From contig NC_033627.1 in the NCBI RefSeq assembly GCF_001540865.1, forward strand, positions 692,432 to 756,431: a stretch of 64,000 nucleotides of DNA, written 5' to 3'. Below the pieces are notes generated by a model. It was not told the origin of the DNA. It did no database searches and saw only the letters and a program-made list of their open reading frames with translations. This document shows positions 23,052 to 34,778 of the stretch, one piece after another. This stretch comes from Ananas comosus. Lineage: Eukaryota; Streptophyta; Magnoliopsida; Poales; Bromeliaceae. Position 1 is the first letter of the stretch. The number at the start of each line of letters is the position of its first letter. A program made the position numbers and the translations under genes.

Positions 23052-26000
23052 CACACGGAAAAAGAAAGGATTGTCAATTCTTCTCCTTCACGGTTGCAGG
23101 TTGCACGCACTTCGCTATGATAATTTTGATGTTTGACAGTTGTAAATTCAAAGGGTGTCGACAACTCAACATAGAGGAACAATAAAAAGGATTATAGCTT
23201 TAATCATTTCCAGCTCCTCTCATTTTCTGATATTAAGTTTTTTTCTTTCCCTACTTTCCCTTCTTCGGTCACTATTCTGATGCTGGCAAAAAGGCTGAGC
23301 ATAAGTAGTTTAGAACTACAAAATGTAATATCGATGCCCAAATACATTATCACGCAATGTTAAGCTAAACCGAGAAACGAGAATACATGTAGCAAAGCAG
23401 TAATTAATGGAATAGGAGCCAACAGCTGCTATCATATCAGAAGTGCACAACAGCACTATTAAGTTCACAGTTTCTATCACTAATGCGATAAAAAAGATTC
23501 ATAAATCATAAGACAAAAAGGAAGAGATAAGCAGCACACCTGATTCATCTGACTCTGCTAAAAATTTTTTTGCATCATCTTCTGTGCACTAATCAACTGC
23601 AAGAATAGTCGTAATTATCATGGCAAGCTTCTGATATCTGTATACATGTTTGAATAACAGAACATGAGGAAATTGTTCAATTTTTCAAATTAGTGCAAAG
23701 AGAATGCTGTGAGCCATCAGCAGAACATGAAGACGACTATATCAATTGAATGCATACACCCAGTGTACAATCCTTTAACACTATGAGACAAACTCTTACT
23801 ACAATATCATCGAACTGTCTTAACTGACATCTGCTTCTACCACATTCTTGAAGCTCAGCAGTTCGAGTAACCATGGCTCTTACTCACTGCAAGATAAATA
23901 AAATACAAAGAATCAAATAACCAGCAAACAGCAGTACAGACGAGGTTACATAAGTATCAAAAATCCAAATAAACAGCATTAGCTTACCTAACAATTACCA
24001 AAAAGATACTGAAGACAAACTAAACACGCAATGGTTTGGGAACCTGAGGAAACTATAAACTTAACGGGGAATCACCAAGGCAGCATGAGAATAACTAGAA
24101 GCAGTTACAGAAACCAAATAGAAGTTCATCAGAATAAAAAAGATATATATAAATTAAAAAAAAAGATATATATAAATTAACATACATTATTATTTTGTAA
24201 ATTCTACATTTTACATTGGCACTGGATGGGAGTATGAAGTAAACAATATATATTTCCAATACTCCATTCTTGCAGATAATCTGAATACGACAAGAATGCT
24301 TCAACCTAGCTAAGTCAAGAAACCAATACTGCTGGCTCCAGAGTTTAGCTTCAACTTGTAGTTGAGAAGTGTAGGCACCAGCACTTCTAGATTTAAATAT
24401 TCACCAACTGAGATGGCTAAATTGGCTGATTGTCAAACAATCAAGAATTGTATCAGCATTGCTAAATCAATATAATGCTAATTGATTTTACTGATTGACC
24501 GACCAAGCAACTAATACAATTGTCAACGCCATTACCAGCTCATTAAAAAGAAAAAAGAAAGATGACATCAGGGCTCCACCATGGCATGCCTCAGACTATA
24601 ACACTGAAACATGTGCTGCTCAGCAAGAACCTATAAAAAACAAGACCAAGAAAGTTCCAAGAAACATGGAATTCACATCATCCATCATCATTAAAAACAC
24701 TCAGCTCGTCTACTTCTCAAACTAGTACACAAGGAATATAGTTAAACATTTTTATTATAGTTAATATATCAAAGGACTCCAATTTTTGATAATTATATGA
24801 AGAACGGCACAATTCAGCACTAACACTTCTAATTCAATACTTACCTGCAATTGAAATGTCTCATTTATCCATGTAAGTACTTGAAAATACACCAATACTA
24901 GATACATCAATTTGGAGAACAAGCTACAGCGCGCAGCTTACCCTGACGAACCTAACTATGCAGCAGATTCAGTTCCATGCTCTAAAGCAGTGGATCAAAT
25001 ATAACTGCCCGTACGTCAAAGAAAATTATACTAGTATACATACACCTGATGAACCTATGCTCTAAAGGAATATCAAAGAAAAATACAATAGGCAACTTTA
25101 CTAATGAAAATTGTCAGTTTGAAACCAAAATGATAGTTCCTAACATATTAATTCAAGACATCGTCACTGCCATTGATGAAACTAGCCTTTTGCAATGATT
25201 CAATATTAACCTCCTTTTTCCCAACTAAAGCTTCAGATTGGGAATAACTTAAGCATATAGGCAAAATATCTCCATCAATATCCCAGACTTAAATGCACAA
25301 AGATCAGCTTGCAGGATAATTTAGCTGAGGTTGTTGAAATGAATACTTTTACTGATGCACATCTAACTTAATTTCATTGCTGTACATATTAATTGCTCAA
25401 TGACCCTGATAATTAAGATAACGTTTCACCTGAATTAGATACTTGCATCTAATTAAACATGCATTTTTCCGCACTCACAAACCTTGTTTCATTGTGAGGC
25501 TACAAGGTAAATTCTAATTTATAGAACACAGAATAAGGCTACAAGTTGTAATACAGTAGGTGCTTTATGCAGTGGGCCACTCTATTACCAGCGCAAATAT
25601 TCATAAGTGGGAAATGAAGGATATGTAAGAACCCATTGCAATCTACAGAATACCAAATTCCAGTAACATGCGACAACTAACGCAAGATTAAACTGAAAGG
25701 AAAATACTATACTTAATACTATGCTTGAAGAACATATTAAACTACATATAGAGGTTTTATTTAAATTTCCAGGGAATGCGATTAGACAAAAAATAAGCAT
25801 ACAGTCCTGGATCTTGACAGACTTTCAAATAAATTTTGCTAAGCAACATGCTTTTATATAGTGGTTTCAGCATTGTATCAAGCAACGAAGCAAAAGACCT
25901 CTTACTAATGAATTGTATCGCAGGATTTAAAGTAGCCCCAGAAAAACTTCACTATATCAATAGTAGTAAGAAAGCACAAGATTGAAGTACAAACAACTAG

Positions 26001-26563
26001 TTTTGCTCAAAATAGCCAAAAGTACCGTTTCAAAACAGTGTAAACAAGCGAAGTACACATTCCTAATCATGCTCTCATTGTGGATTATGTAGAACCAAGC
26101 TCATCAAACTTCCCAAGAATGAAATAACTAATGCTATATATACAAGCATGAAAGTTTGAAAGGTAATATAAGATCTAACCCATCTCAATTTACTAAACTG
26201 GATATATATAGGGTTGGGGGGGTGTGGTTTGGGAAATCACTCTAATCTGGAGATAGTATCTTGACCGATCAATGGCTTTCAATGCATCCTCTCAGCACAA
26301 TGTCCTGATTCAACCCTTCAGACAATGTTATATTTGAACTTTATTCTGCATGACAGACCTTCACATGAAGAATAATCTGCATTTGACGAATCTTTTGCAA
26401 TTAAGCATGTAACTCTTTCATCTTATATTGCATTTCTTTCTACCCACATTTATTATGTTGCTTGAGTAGTATCTCAAAACTCGATGAGCACTCTGTACCC
26501 TTTCAGTTGAGCTCAGACAAGGTTGCCATCAGGCACCAAACTGTATGGCTAATAAAAAAAAAA
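23052..26563. other. Gene-poor stretch downstream of the ADA1-like gene
   Basis: AT-rich, without long reading frames. It lies 3' of the minus-strand ADA1-like gene and may hold its 3' UTR, possibly spliced. One minus-strand segment near 23545-23592 reads EDDAKKFLAESDES between splice-like borders, but it has an in-frame stop just upstream and I do not call it a gene. Confidence 0.4.
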
Positions 26564-27616
26564 CTATTCGAGAGCTCGTGAGCTTATTTTCTCAAGTTGT
26601 AGAGGCCAATCACCTCCAAGTAATTGAGGATTTGATTCCATTGCCACCTGAAAATCTTGTAACGAAGCATAATAACACTGATTTAATCCCATAACATTTT
26701 GACCCTGCCGTACACCATTCATACCCAAAATAATCTTCCCATTGGCATGACTTATTCTCCTGTTGCCATGCCGTGATCTTGCTAGGTCCATACAAGGTTT
26801 AATCAACCTCTTCAGATAAGCATCCAAACTTCTATTTAACAGATCAGCACATTCGACTGACATCCCAAGGCCTTCAATCTCCAACTTATGCTCCATGTGT
26901 TTCTGTAAAGACCTTGTATCTGGCAATCCAGAACTACTGCAACAAGATTCAGGAATAGTAGACTTAGAAAGATGAAACGCTTTACGACGTATAGAGCCAA
27001 CCGTTTGTGGAATCCCCAGAGGAGCTCTTACAGGACTTCTGCTTTGAACACACGGACTACATCTCACTTGCTCTACCTCCTCACCATCTTCCACCGATGC
27101 AACTTCTAAAAGAGCTTTACTACCTATGGATATCAACTCCACAACACTATGCTGCTCTTTCGACCTATATAAGTCGCAAGAATTTGTGACTTCCTGCACA
27201 TGGCCATGAGCCACTTTTCCACAAGGTCCAAGGGGACTTGGGCGGTCATTAAGCTTTGCATCCCGACTAATTATTGATCTTGCCCTCCTAGGAGATGGTG
27301 GGAAAGAGTCTCCAAAATGCCCATTAGAAATTTTACTGGTTCGTGAGTGGCCGGTCGCTGCCTGTTTAATAGGCGGACCAAAGGCAAGACAGGCATTTCC
27401 GAGGATTGACTGTATGAACCGATTATGAAGGGCGATATTTTCCTTCCCAATAGTGTTATAACACAATCTATTGAACTCCCACTTGCTCAATTTATGGTCA
27501 AGCAACTTCTTGAGGATGTAGAAGTACTTCTCGGCTTTTTGCTTCCCAAGCTTCTTGAAGAGCTGATTTTTGAGCTCCACAGTATCGATTCGCGAGTATT
27601 GGCGATACGCCGGCAT
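26564..27616 (-). CDS. SAGA complex subunit ADA1/TADA1 (Hfi1)-like protein, 350 aa
   Basis: A single coding exon. Residues about 8-75 (SRIDTVELKNQLFKKLGKQK, then YFYILKKLLDHKLSKWEFNR and LHNRFIQSILGNAC) are the N-terminal helical domain of the SAGA-Tad1 family. The later block GMSVECADLLNRSLDAYLKR and LIKPCMDLARSRHGNR is the histone-fold-like region, and the C-terminus has YYASLQDFQVAMESNPQLLG. In yeast and animals this subunit holds the SAGA histone acetyltransferase complex together; plant copies are annotated the same way. Family length is near 350-430. The ATG at 27616 is the first in frame and agrees with the family start. A TATA box at 28201-28208 and a donor-like site at 28084 imply a spliced 5' UTR. 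Confidence 0.9.
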   Translation of the reverse strand: MPAYRQYSRIDTVELKNQLFKKLGKQKAEKYFYILKKLLDHKLSKWEFNRLCYNTIGKENIALHNRFIQSILGNACLAFGPPIKQAATGHSRTSKISNGHFGDSFPPSPRRARSIISRDAKLNDRPSPLGPCGKVAHGHVQEVTNSCDLYRSKEQHSVVELISIGSKALLEVASVEDGEEVEQVRCSPCVQSRSPVRAPLGIPQTVGSIRRKAFHLSKSTIPESCCSSSGLPDTRSLQKHMEHKLEIEGLGMSVECADLLNRSLDAYLKRLIKPCMDLARSRHGNRRISHANGKIILGMNGVRQGQNVMGLNQCYYASLQDFQVAMESNPQLLGGDWPLQLEKISSRALE

Positions 27617-28084
27617 TTTAGCTTCCTATTTCTATCCGATCATCACAATGCAGGTATCTTAGTTCTTTCTTACAAGTCAACAAAGTCCAAAAATGCAAAC
27701 CCTAACGATCAAAGTAGATAACACCTCCTCCTCCAAGTAGGCAAGTACACATAAATCGATCGGGTCTTTCAGAGAGATCGATGCAGAATCGTTACTGGAT
27801 CAAAGAGGAAGCAAAAAAACACAACGAATCAGATGGAGAACGGGATCTTCATTGCAAAATCGCATTGATCTAATCAAAATCCGAGGGGAAAATGCTAATA
27901 AATCCAAAAAAACTAAAACAATGAATAACACGATCCGAATTCAGGAGATTCGTCCGGGATTCTGAGTGAAACCCTAACTCCCGAACCCGTGACGAGATTC
28001 AGCAAAACCCTACACGTTCGAACGTGCGTGAAGAGACGAAGTAACAATGGAGGGGGAAAGAGAGATTTGGATCGAGAAACGAAC

Positions 28085-28175
28085 CTTTCGATCGAGCTTC
28101 GAGGGTCGATCGCCGGAGTTCGATGAGGAGAGTACGAGGGTTTTCCCCCACCCAAATTTTCCCCCTTTTGCTGTG
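28085..28175 (-). other. Probable 5' UTR exon of the ADA1-like gene
   Basis: On the minus strand the sequence TCGATCGAAAG is followed by GTTCGT, a plausible donor at 28084/28083. The coding ATG is about 470 bases further on. The acceptor was not located with certainty. Confidence 0.4.
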
Positions 28176-28200
28176 TTTCTCGTTTCTAGTTCCTTTCGCG

Positions 28201-28208
28201 TATTTATA
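28201..28208 (-). promoter_or_regulatory. TATA box of the ADA1-like gene
   Basis: TATAAATA on the minus strand, in a GC-richer promoter, about 30 bases before the presumed 5' UTR exon. Confidence 0.55.
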
Positions 28209-30116
28209 GGTGAGAAGAAATGGTCGGGGTTCGAGGCGAAGTGTTGGGAAAGAGAGGAAAAGGAAGTGCTTAGCGTACCCTTTTTTGTACCCGAACAGTT
28301 CCTAAACTTAAATTCTAGTAATAATCAACTGATGATCTAACTCATTGTTGTTGTTGGAGAATATTTTCGTTGCAACGTACAATATCTGATTGATTGTATT
28401 ATATATCACAAAAATAAATAAAACTTTTATTTCAATAACAGTAATATAGAGGCAATATTACTTCAATCACTTACCAAATTATCAAATTTCAATAATAAGG
28501 TACTTTAATAAGTTGCTTTATATTTAAGTTTGATCAATTATTGTGCTTAAATTGCATTAAGATCTTTGGTTGAACGACATTAAAAATTTAGTTTACTAGA
28601 TTTAAGTTATTCAATAAATTTTTGCTATGAAATTTGGATGTAATTTTTATTTTAATGAATCTTATTTTACAAAATTCTATATTATATTTTTAATGAATCA
28701 AGTAGTGTGTTTAAGCTTCATAATGAAAAAGTGATTAAATAAGAAGTCGTTGAATAATTAAATCAAAATAATTATAAAATTAGATATTAAAATCAAAAAA
28801 TTTTAAATATGAAATCGTTATTTAAAATAGATCATAATTTCCGCAAGTTTTTCATTTAAAAAAAAGTAGTAGAGAGAAATTCTAAAAGTGTTGGTATTGG
28901 AGATACTCGGGGTTCTTCCTGGGTACCCGTAGTGTGAGGTGTGCTAGGAAGCTTCTCTTGTGAGCCAGTTGGGTCAACAGCACGTGTGGTTTTAGGCCCT
29001 GACTCCACTTAACCGATGGATTGAATCCCACCGTTCTCGTTTTGACCCGAGTCCCACCGAATCAGGTCAGGGTCGGGTTCGAGTCACCCGTTCGCGAACT
29101 CGAGTCACGTTTGGATCAGCCCATGTTGGCCCAGATAATGGGCCTGTTAATGAGCTTACGCTTTATCTATAGCTCTGGCCTTTCTTCTTTTTTTCTTTTT
29201 TTTTTGTAATTAGCACCCTTTAATTTGATTTATTAATGATAAAATTATACCAATTAGAGACATCTAATAGAATCATTAAATTTAATTTCTAATTTAGTTG
29301 ACTATAATAACAATCCAATTTAAAAACTATATCCAAATGGTCTATAGTTGAGAAATTCTCCACTCATCTTCACACAAGCTTCGTCTCTTCTTATTTCCAA
29401 GAGTCATTCTTTGTATCTAATATTGTAATGCATCTTCACTCTCCTTTCTTTTTTATTTTTTTTACTCTTTCAACTCAAACTAAGAATGATGCTACTACTT
29501 TATTTTTTTTCTTTTNATTTTATCAACACTATTTGTGATTAAAAAACGAAAAAAAAAAACACCTTTAGAAGCCGTTACCTGTGATAAAAACAAATTACTG
29601 TAGTCTAATATTGTAATGCATCTTCACTCTCCTTTCTTTTTTATTTTTTTTACTCTTTCAACTCAAACTAAGAATGATGCTACTACTTTATTTTTTTTCT
29701 TTTCCAGAAGTGAATGATACTAAATGTTAATTTAGTTAAGAAATTCGGTGCAACATAAGACTACAGTAATTTGTTTTTATCACAGGTAACGGCTTCTAAA
29801 GGTGTTTTTTTTTTTCGTTTTTTAATCACAAATAGTGTTGATAAAATAGTTTTGGTATAATATCATTAATACAGCAGTTAATATCAATAATAGGGAGTTA
29901 AGTTCAATCTAATTTGTATTTAATGTCTTGTACAGCTAAATCCAAGGAATCTGGTCAAAATAAAAAGATTTTGTTAACAAAGGGATAATTATAGTGTACT
30001 GTAATTACATACTTTCCCGCCGTTAGTAAATAACAGAGATTTTATGGAAAGTCTTCTATAGTCAACTTAAGATTAGAGAGAGCGACAACGCAGAATGGAC
30101 GGTGAATCAGACAGTC
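28209..30116. other. Intergenic, AT-rich, no gene
   Basis: No coding features. It includes the N-associated duplicated sequence at 29420-29850 (listed separately). Confidence 0.5.
29418..29850. repeat. Direct plus inverted duplication around a single N
   Basis: About 93 bp beginning ATTGTAATGCATCTTCACTC occurs at 29423-29515 and again at 29609-29702. Between them, 29518-29605 is the reverse complement of 29757-29846 (TCACAGGTAACGGCTTCTAA on the right). The only ambiguous base is 29516, at the end of the first copy. This pattern fits a misjoined contig end. Confidence 0.85.
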
Positions 30117-30863
30117 TCACGAGAAAAGGTTGAGAAGCACTCGTTGCTCCACTGCTGCCCCGTCGCATCCCTCATCGGCCGTCGTCACCGACCCTTCTGA
30201 TGACAGAACCTCCTCGCCGTCGCCACGAAGTCGAGGCATCCTTGGCTGCATCAGGTACAGCTCCAGATCGCACGAATCGTCGGTGAGCTCTGATCGCTTC
30301 TTCTCGGCCGAGCGGCACCACCCGTAGAGGTCCCCCATATCAGCAGCGGTCGCACCAATGTCCGGCAGAGGACGGAGAGCTCCGCGGCAGAGAACTGTGT
30401 CGACCGCGGCCTGGCACCGGTCCCAGTTACCCGTCCACAGCAGCCCGGAGGCCCCGTTCACCGGATTGATTGTGCGGCCGCATGCCTCGTACAGCAGCGA
30501 CCGGAACAGAGCTGCACCAATCCAGCACGTCAGCCTATGTACCTTATCTTCCCCCGCCAAAATACACGAATTTAAATTTTCTTATAAAATAATCATTTTG
30601 TTATCTTTTACGTATTGAAGTTCCAGAACTAAAGTATTGACGTTAAAGATTGAGAACTGAAGTGAAAACTGTGGACCAGGACGGCTCGGGGAGGGGACGG
30701 TGGAGAGGAGGGAGAGGAGGGAGGCGCGGCCGAAGAACTTGGCGACGAAGAGGGTGGCATGGGCCTGCGCCTGCGGGCCGTCGGTAATCCGCTCGAGGCA
30801 CGGCCTTAGTATGCAGGTGTCACTGCACCCTTTCCGCAAAACTCGGCACCCGTTGCAGCTCAT
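30117..30863 (-). CDS. LOB-domain (LBD) protein, class II, 193 aa
   Basis: Exon 1 is 30677..30863 and exon 2 is 30117..30511. The split codon rebuilds [16 protein letters not shown] exactly as in other LBD proteins. The N-terminus [17 protein letters not shown] gives the zinc-binding C-x2-C-x6-C-x3-C block (C3, C6, C13, C17). The GAS region follows ([15 protein letters not shown]). The coiled-coil Leu repeat typical of class I is absent, which with the MSCNGCR start places it in class II (LBD37-42 type). Some class II members repress anthocyanin and nitrogen-response genes. The C-terminus has DLELYL and ends VLLNLFS, as in that group. The ATG at 30863 was preferred over the in-frame ATG at 30875 because MSCNGCR is the family start. 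Confidence 0.95.
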
Positions 30864-31684
30864 GATCATATACAAATCCCAAATGTCGTTCGCACTTTAA
30901 ATTCGAAGGAGAGAAAAGAACGAAACGGAGAGGAGGCATGGGAGACGGGTGGGGTTATACAGCAGTAGTGGCATGTAGATTGTTTATCATATCATAGCTA
31001 GAGTGAATAATATGATGACGCCGTGGCTACTACGTACGTCTAAGCACCGTGCCCTTTGGATGAAGCGAAGGGTCGTTTTTGCCCCGCGAGGAGGAGAATG
31101 GCCGTGGTGGACGTGGGGAAGTTATAGTGGAGAGTTAGTCACGAAGAACAGTGAGTTGCACTTAGATTATGTATGGATGATTAGATCAGCTGGTGCACAT
31201 AGTTTATGCATTCAAATGATGAGTAGCAAACTTAATGCGCAGGTTGGGTTTTTTAATATCACATGATTGAAGTTGCCAAATCGGCAGATGCAGCACTGCA
31301 CTTTCTATAAAAGATTCGTACGGAAACAACTGCTGGTAGTTTGGTGGTCAAAAGAATTGCTTAGTAAATCAGCTTTAGAGAGAAAAGTTGTGAGAGCAAA
31401 GATAAAGCTACTATTTCTCTTATGGTACATGCCAAAAACTGGGTCATAGTTCATACAGGCAACAAAAAAACAACATGTGATACACTACTACACACCATTT
31501 CGCCGGCAACCGATGCCTTTTAAACCCAGCCCAGGAAGAAGAAAAACACTATCCTTCAAAAACCTGCCGATTCCGATTCGACTTCAAAAGTCAGTAGTTC
31601 CAGCATCTAATTTAATTTCCTAACACCGTCAGGCAAAAACAATCGAAACAAGAAAAGAAAATTCATAGGTTCAAATCTCCGCAT
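30864..31684. other. Promoter of the LBD gene and intergenic spacer
   Basis: A TATA-like GTATAACC on the minus strand lies near 30951, about 90 bases before the LBD start. The remainder to 31684 has no recognised gene. The last 100 bases are the likely 3' UTR of the NPH3 gene. Confidence 0.45.
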
Positions 31685-34600
31685 TTAAGAGACTGAGTGC
31701 CTTGTATTCCGCGAAGGCGTTGACTTGGTATCATCCGGGTTGACTGATCCAGGGCTCTCCGATGAGTCTGAGCTGTTGCTGTTCTCACCACCGTGCCCCT
31801 TACCCGACCACAGCTTGCTCAGAATCTTCTTCGGCATCAGAGTGCCCCCCTTCGCTTTTCCGTTATTGCTCTTAATGTCATCACTGTTATTATTATTACC
31901 ATTACTCTTATTCACATCGCTGCCGCCGCTGCTGCTCCTTTCGCTCCCCCCGCCTTTACCTGCCAATCTGATTGATCTGAACGAATTCATATCACTTGAA
32001 GTAGGAATCCCCTCCCAATCATCCTCTGTGTTGGTCGTGGCGGCCGATCTTGAGCTGCCATAAGAATTGCCGTTTTCGCGAGGGAGGAGTGATCGGACGC
32101 TTACTGGGAGGACGGGACCAACACCGCTGTCGCCGCCGGTGCCAGAAGAGGCAGCGGATGCTCGAACCTGCTGGAAGAAGAGGACTTGAACCACCACGCG
32201 GAGGGGGAGGCGGTCATTCTGAATGGCGTGCATGCTCGCGTCGGATGATAGTTTCTTGCAGTCCATGAGACTGCATATTCTCTTCTTCTCACTCTTTGAT
32301 AGACTTGGATGTTCCTATACAGACACAGAAGAAATTAAAAGAATTAGACGCACAATAGATTTTTCATTGCCAAACGAGTGCCAAAATTTAAGAATAAAAA
32401 GCAGTATGTGTGGACCAACTAAGGATGAATTAACTGTAAGGGCCAATGCTGTATTTTGCCTGTAACGGATGAGAAAGAAAACAAAATAACCTTCAGATAC
32501 ATGTCGATGGCACGATAAAGTCCATCATGGACTGGTCTCGAGGCAGTTGATACCATCTCGGCCAATTCAACAAACTTCGAGAGAAGTAAATTGGGGTCTT
32601 TTGCAATCTCAGCAAGGTATCCGTCAATTAGCTTCCCCACCGCAACCTTCGAACTACTAGAAACAAAATTCGGGCTCTGAACCTCTCGAATTTTCTCATT
32701 ATCTGATGGCCCGTTCTGGGCCTCCCTATTCTGCATAAGAAACTCATTCACTATACTCGTAATCAAGTCGATATTATATATTGTGCATTCCCCAACTTCG
32801 GATGGAACTAAAAGATCCCCAACAGAAGCTTCTTCTAACTGCCAACCTATTCTCTTAATCAAGTCATTTTTACACATTTCCCCGCAACCAAGCATGCACG
32901 CAGCTCTGAGTAACCCAAGAAGGAAACCACATTGAACCGAGCCTTTCCCGCTAGGCAATAACCACACAATCGTTTCCAAAACTGTACGGTGTCTGTTGAG
33001 ATCATTCCCATTTATGGTGTTTTTTGAGAAACTCGGAATTTTCCTATATGCATAAGCTCTCAAAGCTTCTCCGATTACTTCACTCGAAGTTTTCCCTTTG
33101 GTTTTGATTGCCATTATTACCCTTTTATAGCAGTCCATTTCTAGCTCACAAAGGTCCTCCACCCACCAGTCTTTGGGCACCGACTGCAGTTTTCTGACAC
33201 CATTCCAATGCTGGTCGAGCCCATTTTCGGACGGAAGCTTCTTCCGGTTATAGGTATAAGACCATTCAACCTCCGAGGGATCAATTGAAGCCTTTGTTGC
33301 TATAGAGTCGATACAGTGGCTGACAACTTTCAAGTCCTCGGACCAAGGAAATAGAGATTTCGAAGATTGTAGAACTATGATCGAATCTTTCCAGCTCCGG
33401 AATACGCTAGAATTCAAAAATACATCTATTTTGTAGATGAGGTTGCCTTTCTCAATGCTTTCGTGCATCTCGAGGTACTCTGCAGCGCAGCGTGCTGCGA
33501 CGACATTATATGCATTTAGGGTGACAATCATGCCATAGCAGAACTTGGCGCAGATCTCAAACGCTGCCGGACCGCCCGGTATGTCGGACACGTCGATTTC
33601 GTCGTTGCTTTCCTCATTGATGGCGGCCACCAACTTCTGCAGTCGAGGACTCTTGGACAAAAGAGGGAACTGCACAGGGATCGGCACAAGGAATGAGATT
33701 TATACATGCATAAAGTAGGAAATCAAATAGAACCAAGAGAAAGGAAAAATAAGACGACACCAAAAATATACTAGAGAAAAAGGTGAATGGAGAATTGATG
33801 ATTTCTACGCATTTCGTTCATCCGAAACTAATAGAGAAATTGGCAAGTTTTGACATACATTTAATCTTTAATAGAAAAGCACATACAGAATATCGATGTA
33901 TGGAGCCAAATCGCTACGAATAAAACTATCGATAATGTTTAATTGTGAAAATGTCTTAAGTCTAGATGCCCTAAACAAGTGAAAGACATAATGCTGACAA
34001 TTATATGGACTCGCCTCACAAGAAAACTTGTACGTCTTTAAACATTTCTTCAACAGCAAAGGAAATACCCAAAAGTATAGCTTATCTAGACCAAACTTTT
34101 GCAAGCATAATGAGTAGAGTCCCTTACCTTATGTAGATAAAACTTCACATCTCCCAAGTTAATGATGATATCAGTTGCTAACTCAGTTGCAACAAACCTG
34201 AAGGGAGGGGAAAAAAAAGAAAAGAACCATACTCTCTTATAATCAAATTTCTGAAAAAAAAAAAAACTAATTATGAGCTCAATATCAATCACTAAAAGAT
34301 CAATATAGCATACACCAACAAAAGGTTGTTCATTGGTTTGTTGCGTGAATCCTAGGGCAACCTACAATATAACATACATCAATGAAAGGTTGTTCCGGTG
34401 ACTCCTCCCTGATATAATTTGAAGTGTATGCAATTTCTCACAGATGCCAAAGATTATTGTCTTAAGAAAAATGGAAGTAGCATAACAGGTCTCAAAATCA
34501 AAAGCATTTTATTCACATACTTAACTCTTTAGTCGCAAAGGGAAAGTGCTCTGAGACCAAACAACACTGAGTGGATCATAAACCATGTTAAACAACTAAT

Positions 34601-34778
34601 AGTGGCTATCTTGGATCTCCCCATCATCATTTAAATCCCTCCCAAAGATTCGAAGAAAAATAATCTTATAATTTCTACAAAAAATAGATAATGAGAATAC
34701 AAGAAAAAAAATGCACCTGATGGTGTTTCCCTCTGATTGGAACGCATCCGGCTTCGATCCAAGCTTCATATACTTCAT
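31685..34778 (-). CDS. BTB/POZ and NPH3 domain protein (646 aa)
   Basis: Four exons on the minus strand: 34717..34778, 34128..34197, 32491..33669 and 31685..32314, all GT-AG and in phase. The product starts MKYMKLGSKPDAFQSEGNTI. The BTB domain covers residues about 25-125 (TDIIINLGDVKFYLHKFPLL, then AKFCYGMIVTLNAYNVVAAR). The NPH3 domain follows with WWVEDLCELEMDCYKRVI, ALRAYAYRKIPSF, LETIVWLLPSGKGSV and the signature Tyr motif DGLYRAIDMYLKEHPSLSKS. The C-terminal tail is Ser/Asn/Gly rich and ends basic. Such proteins act as substrate adaptors for CUL3 E3 ligases, often at the plasma membrane; relatives of NPH3 and RPT2 act in phototropism. The exact orthologue is not determined. The start agrees with the family consensus MKxMKLG. 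Confidence 0.96.
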
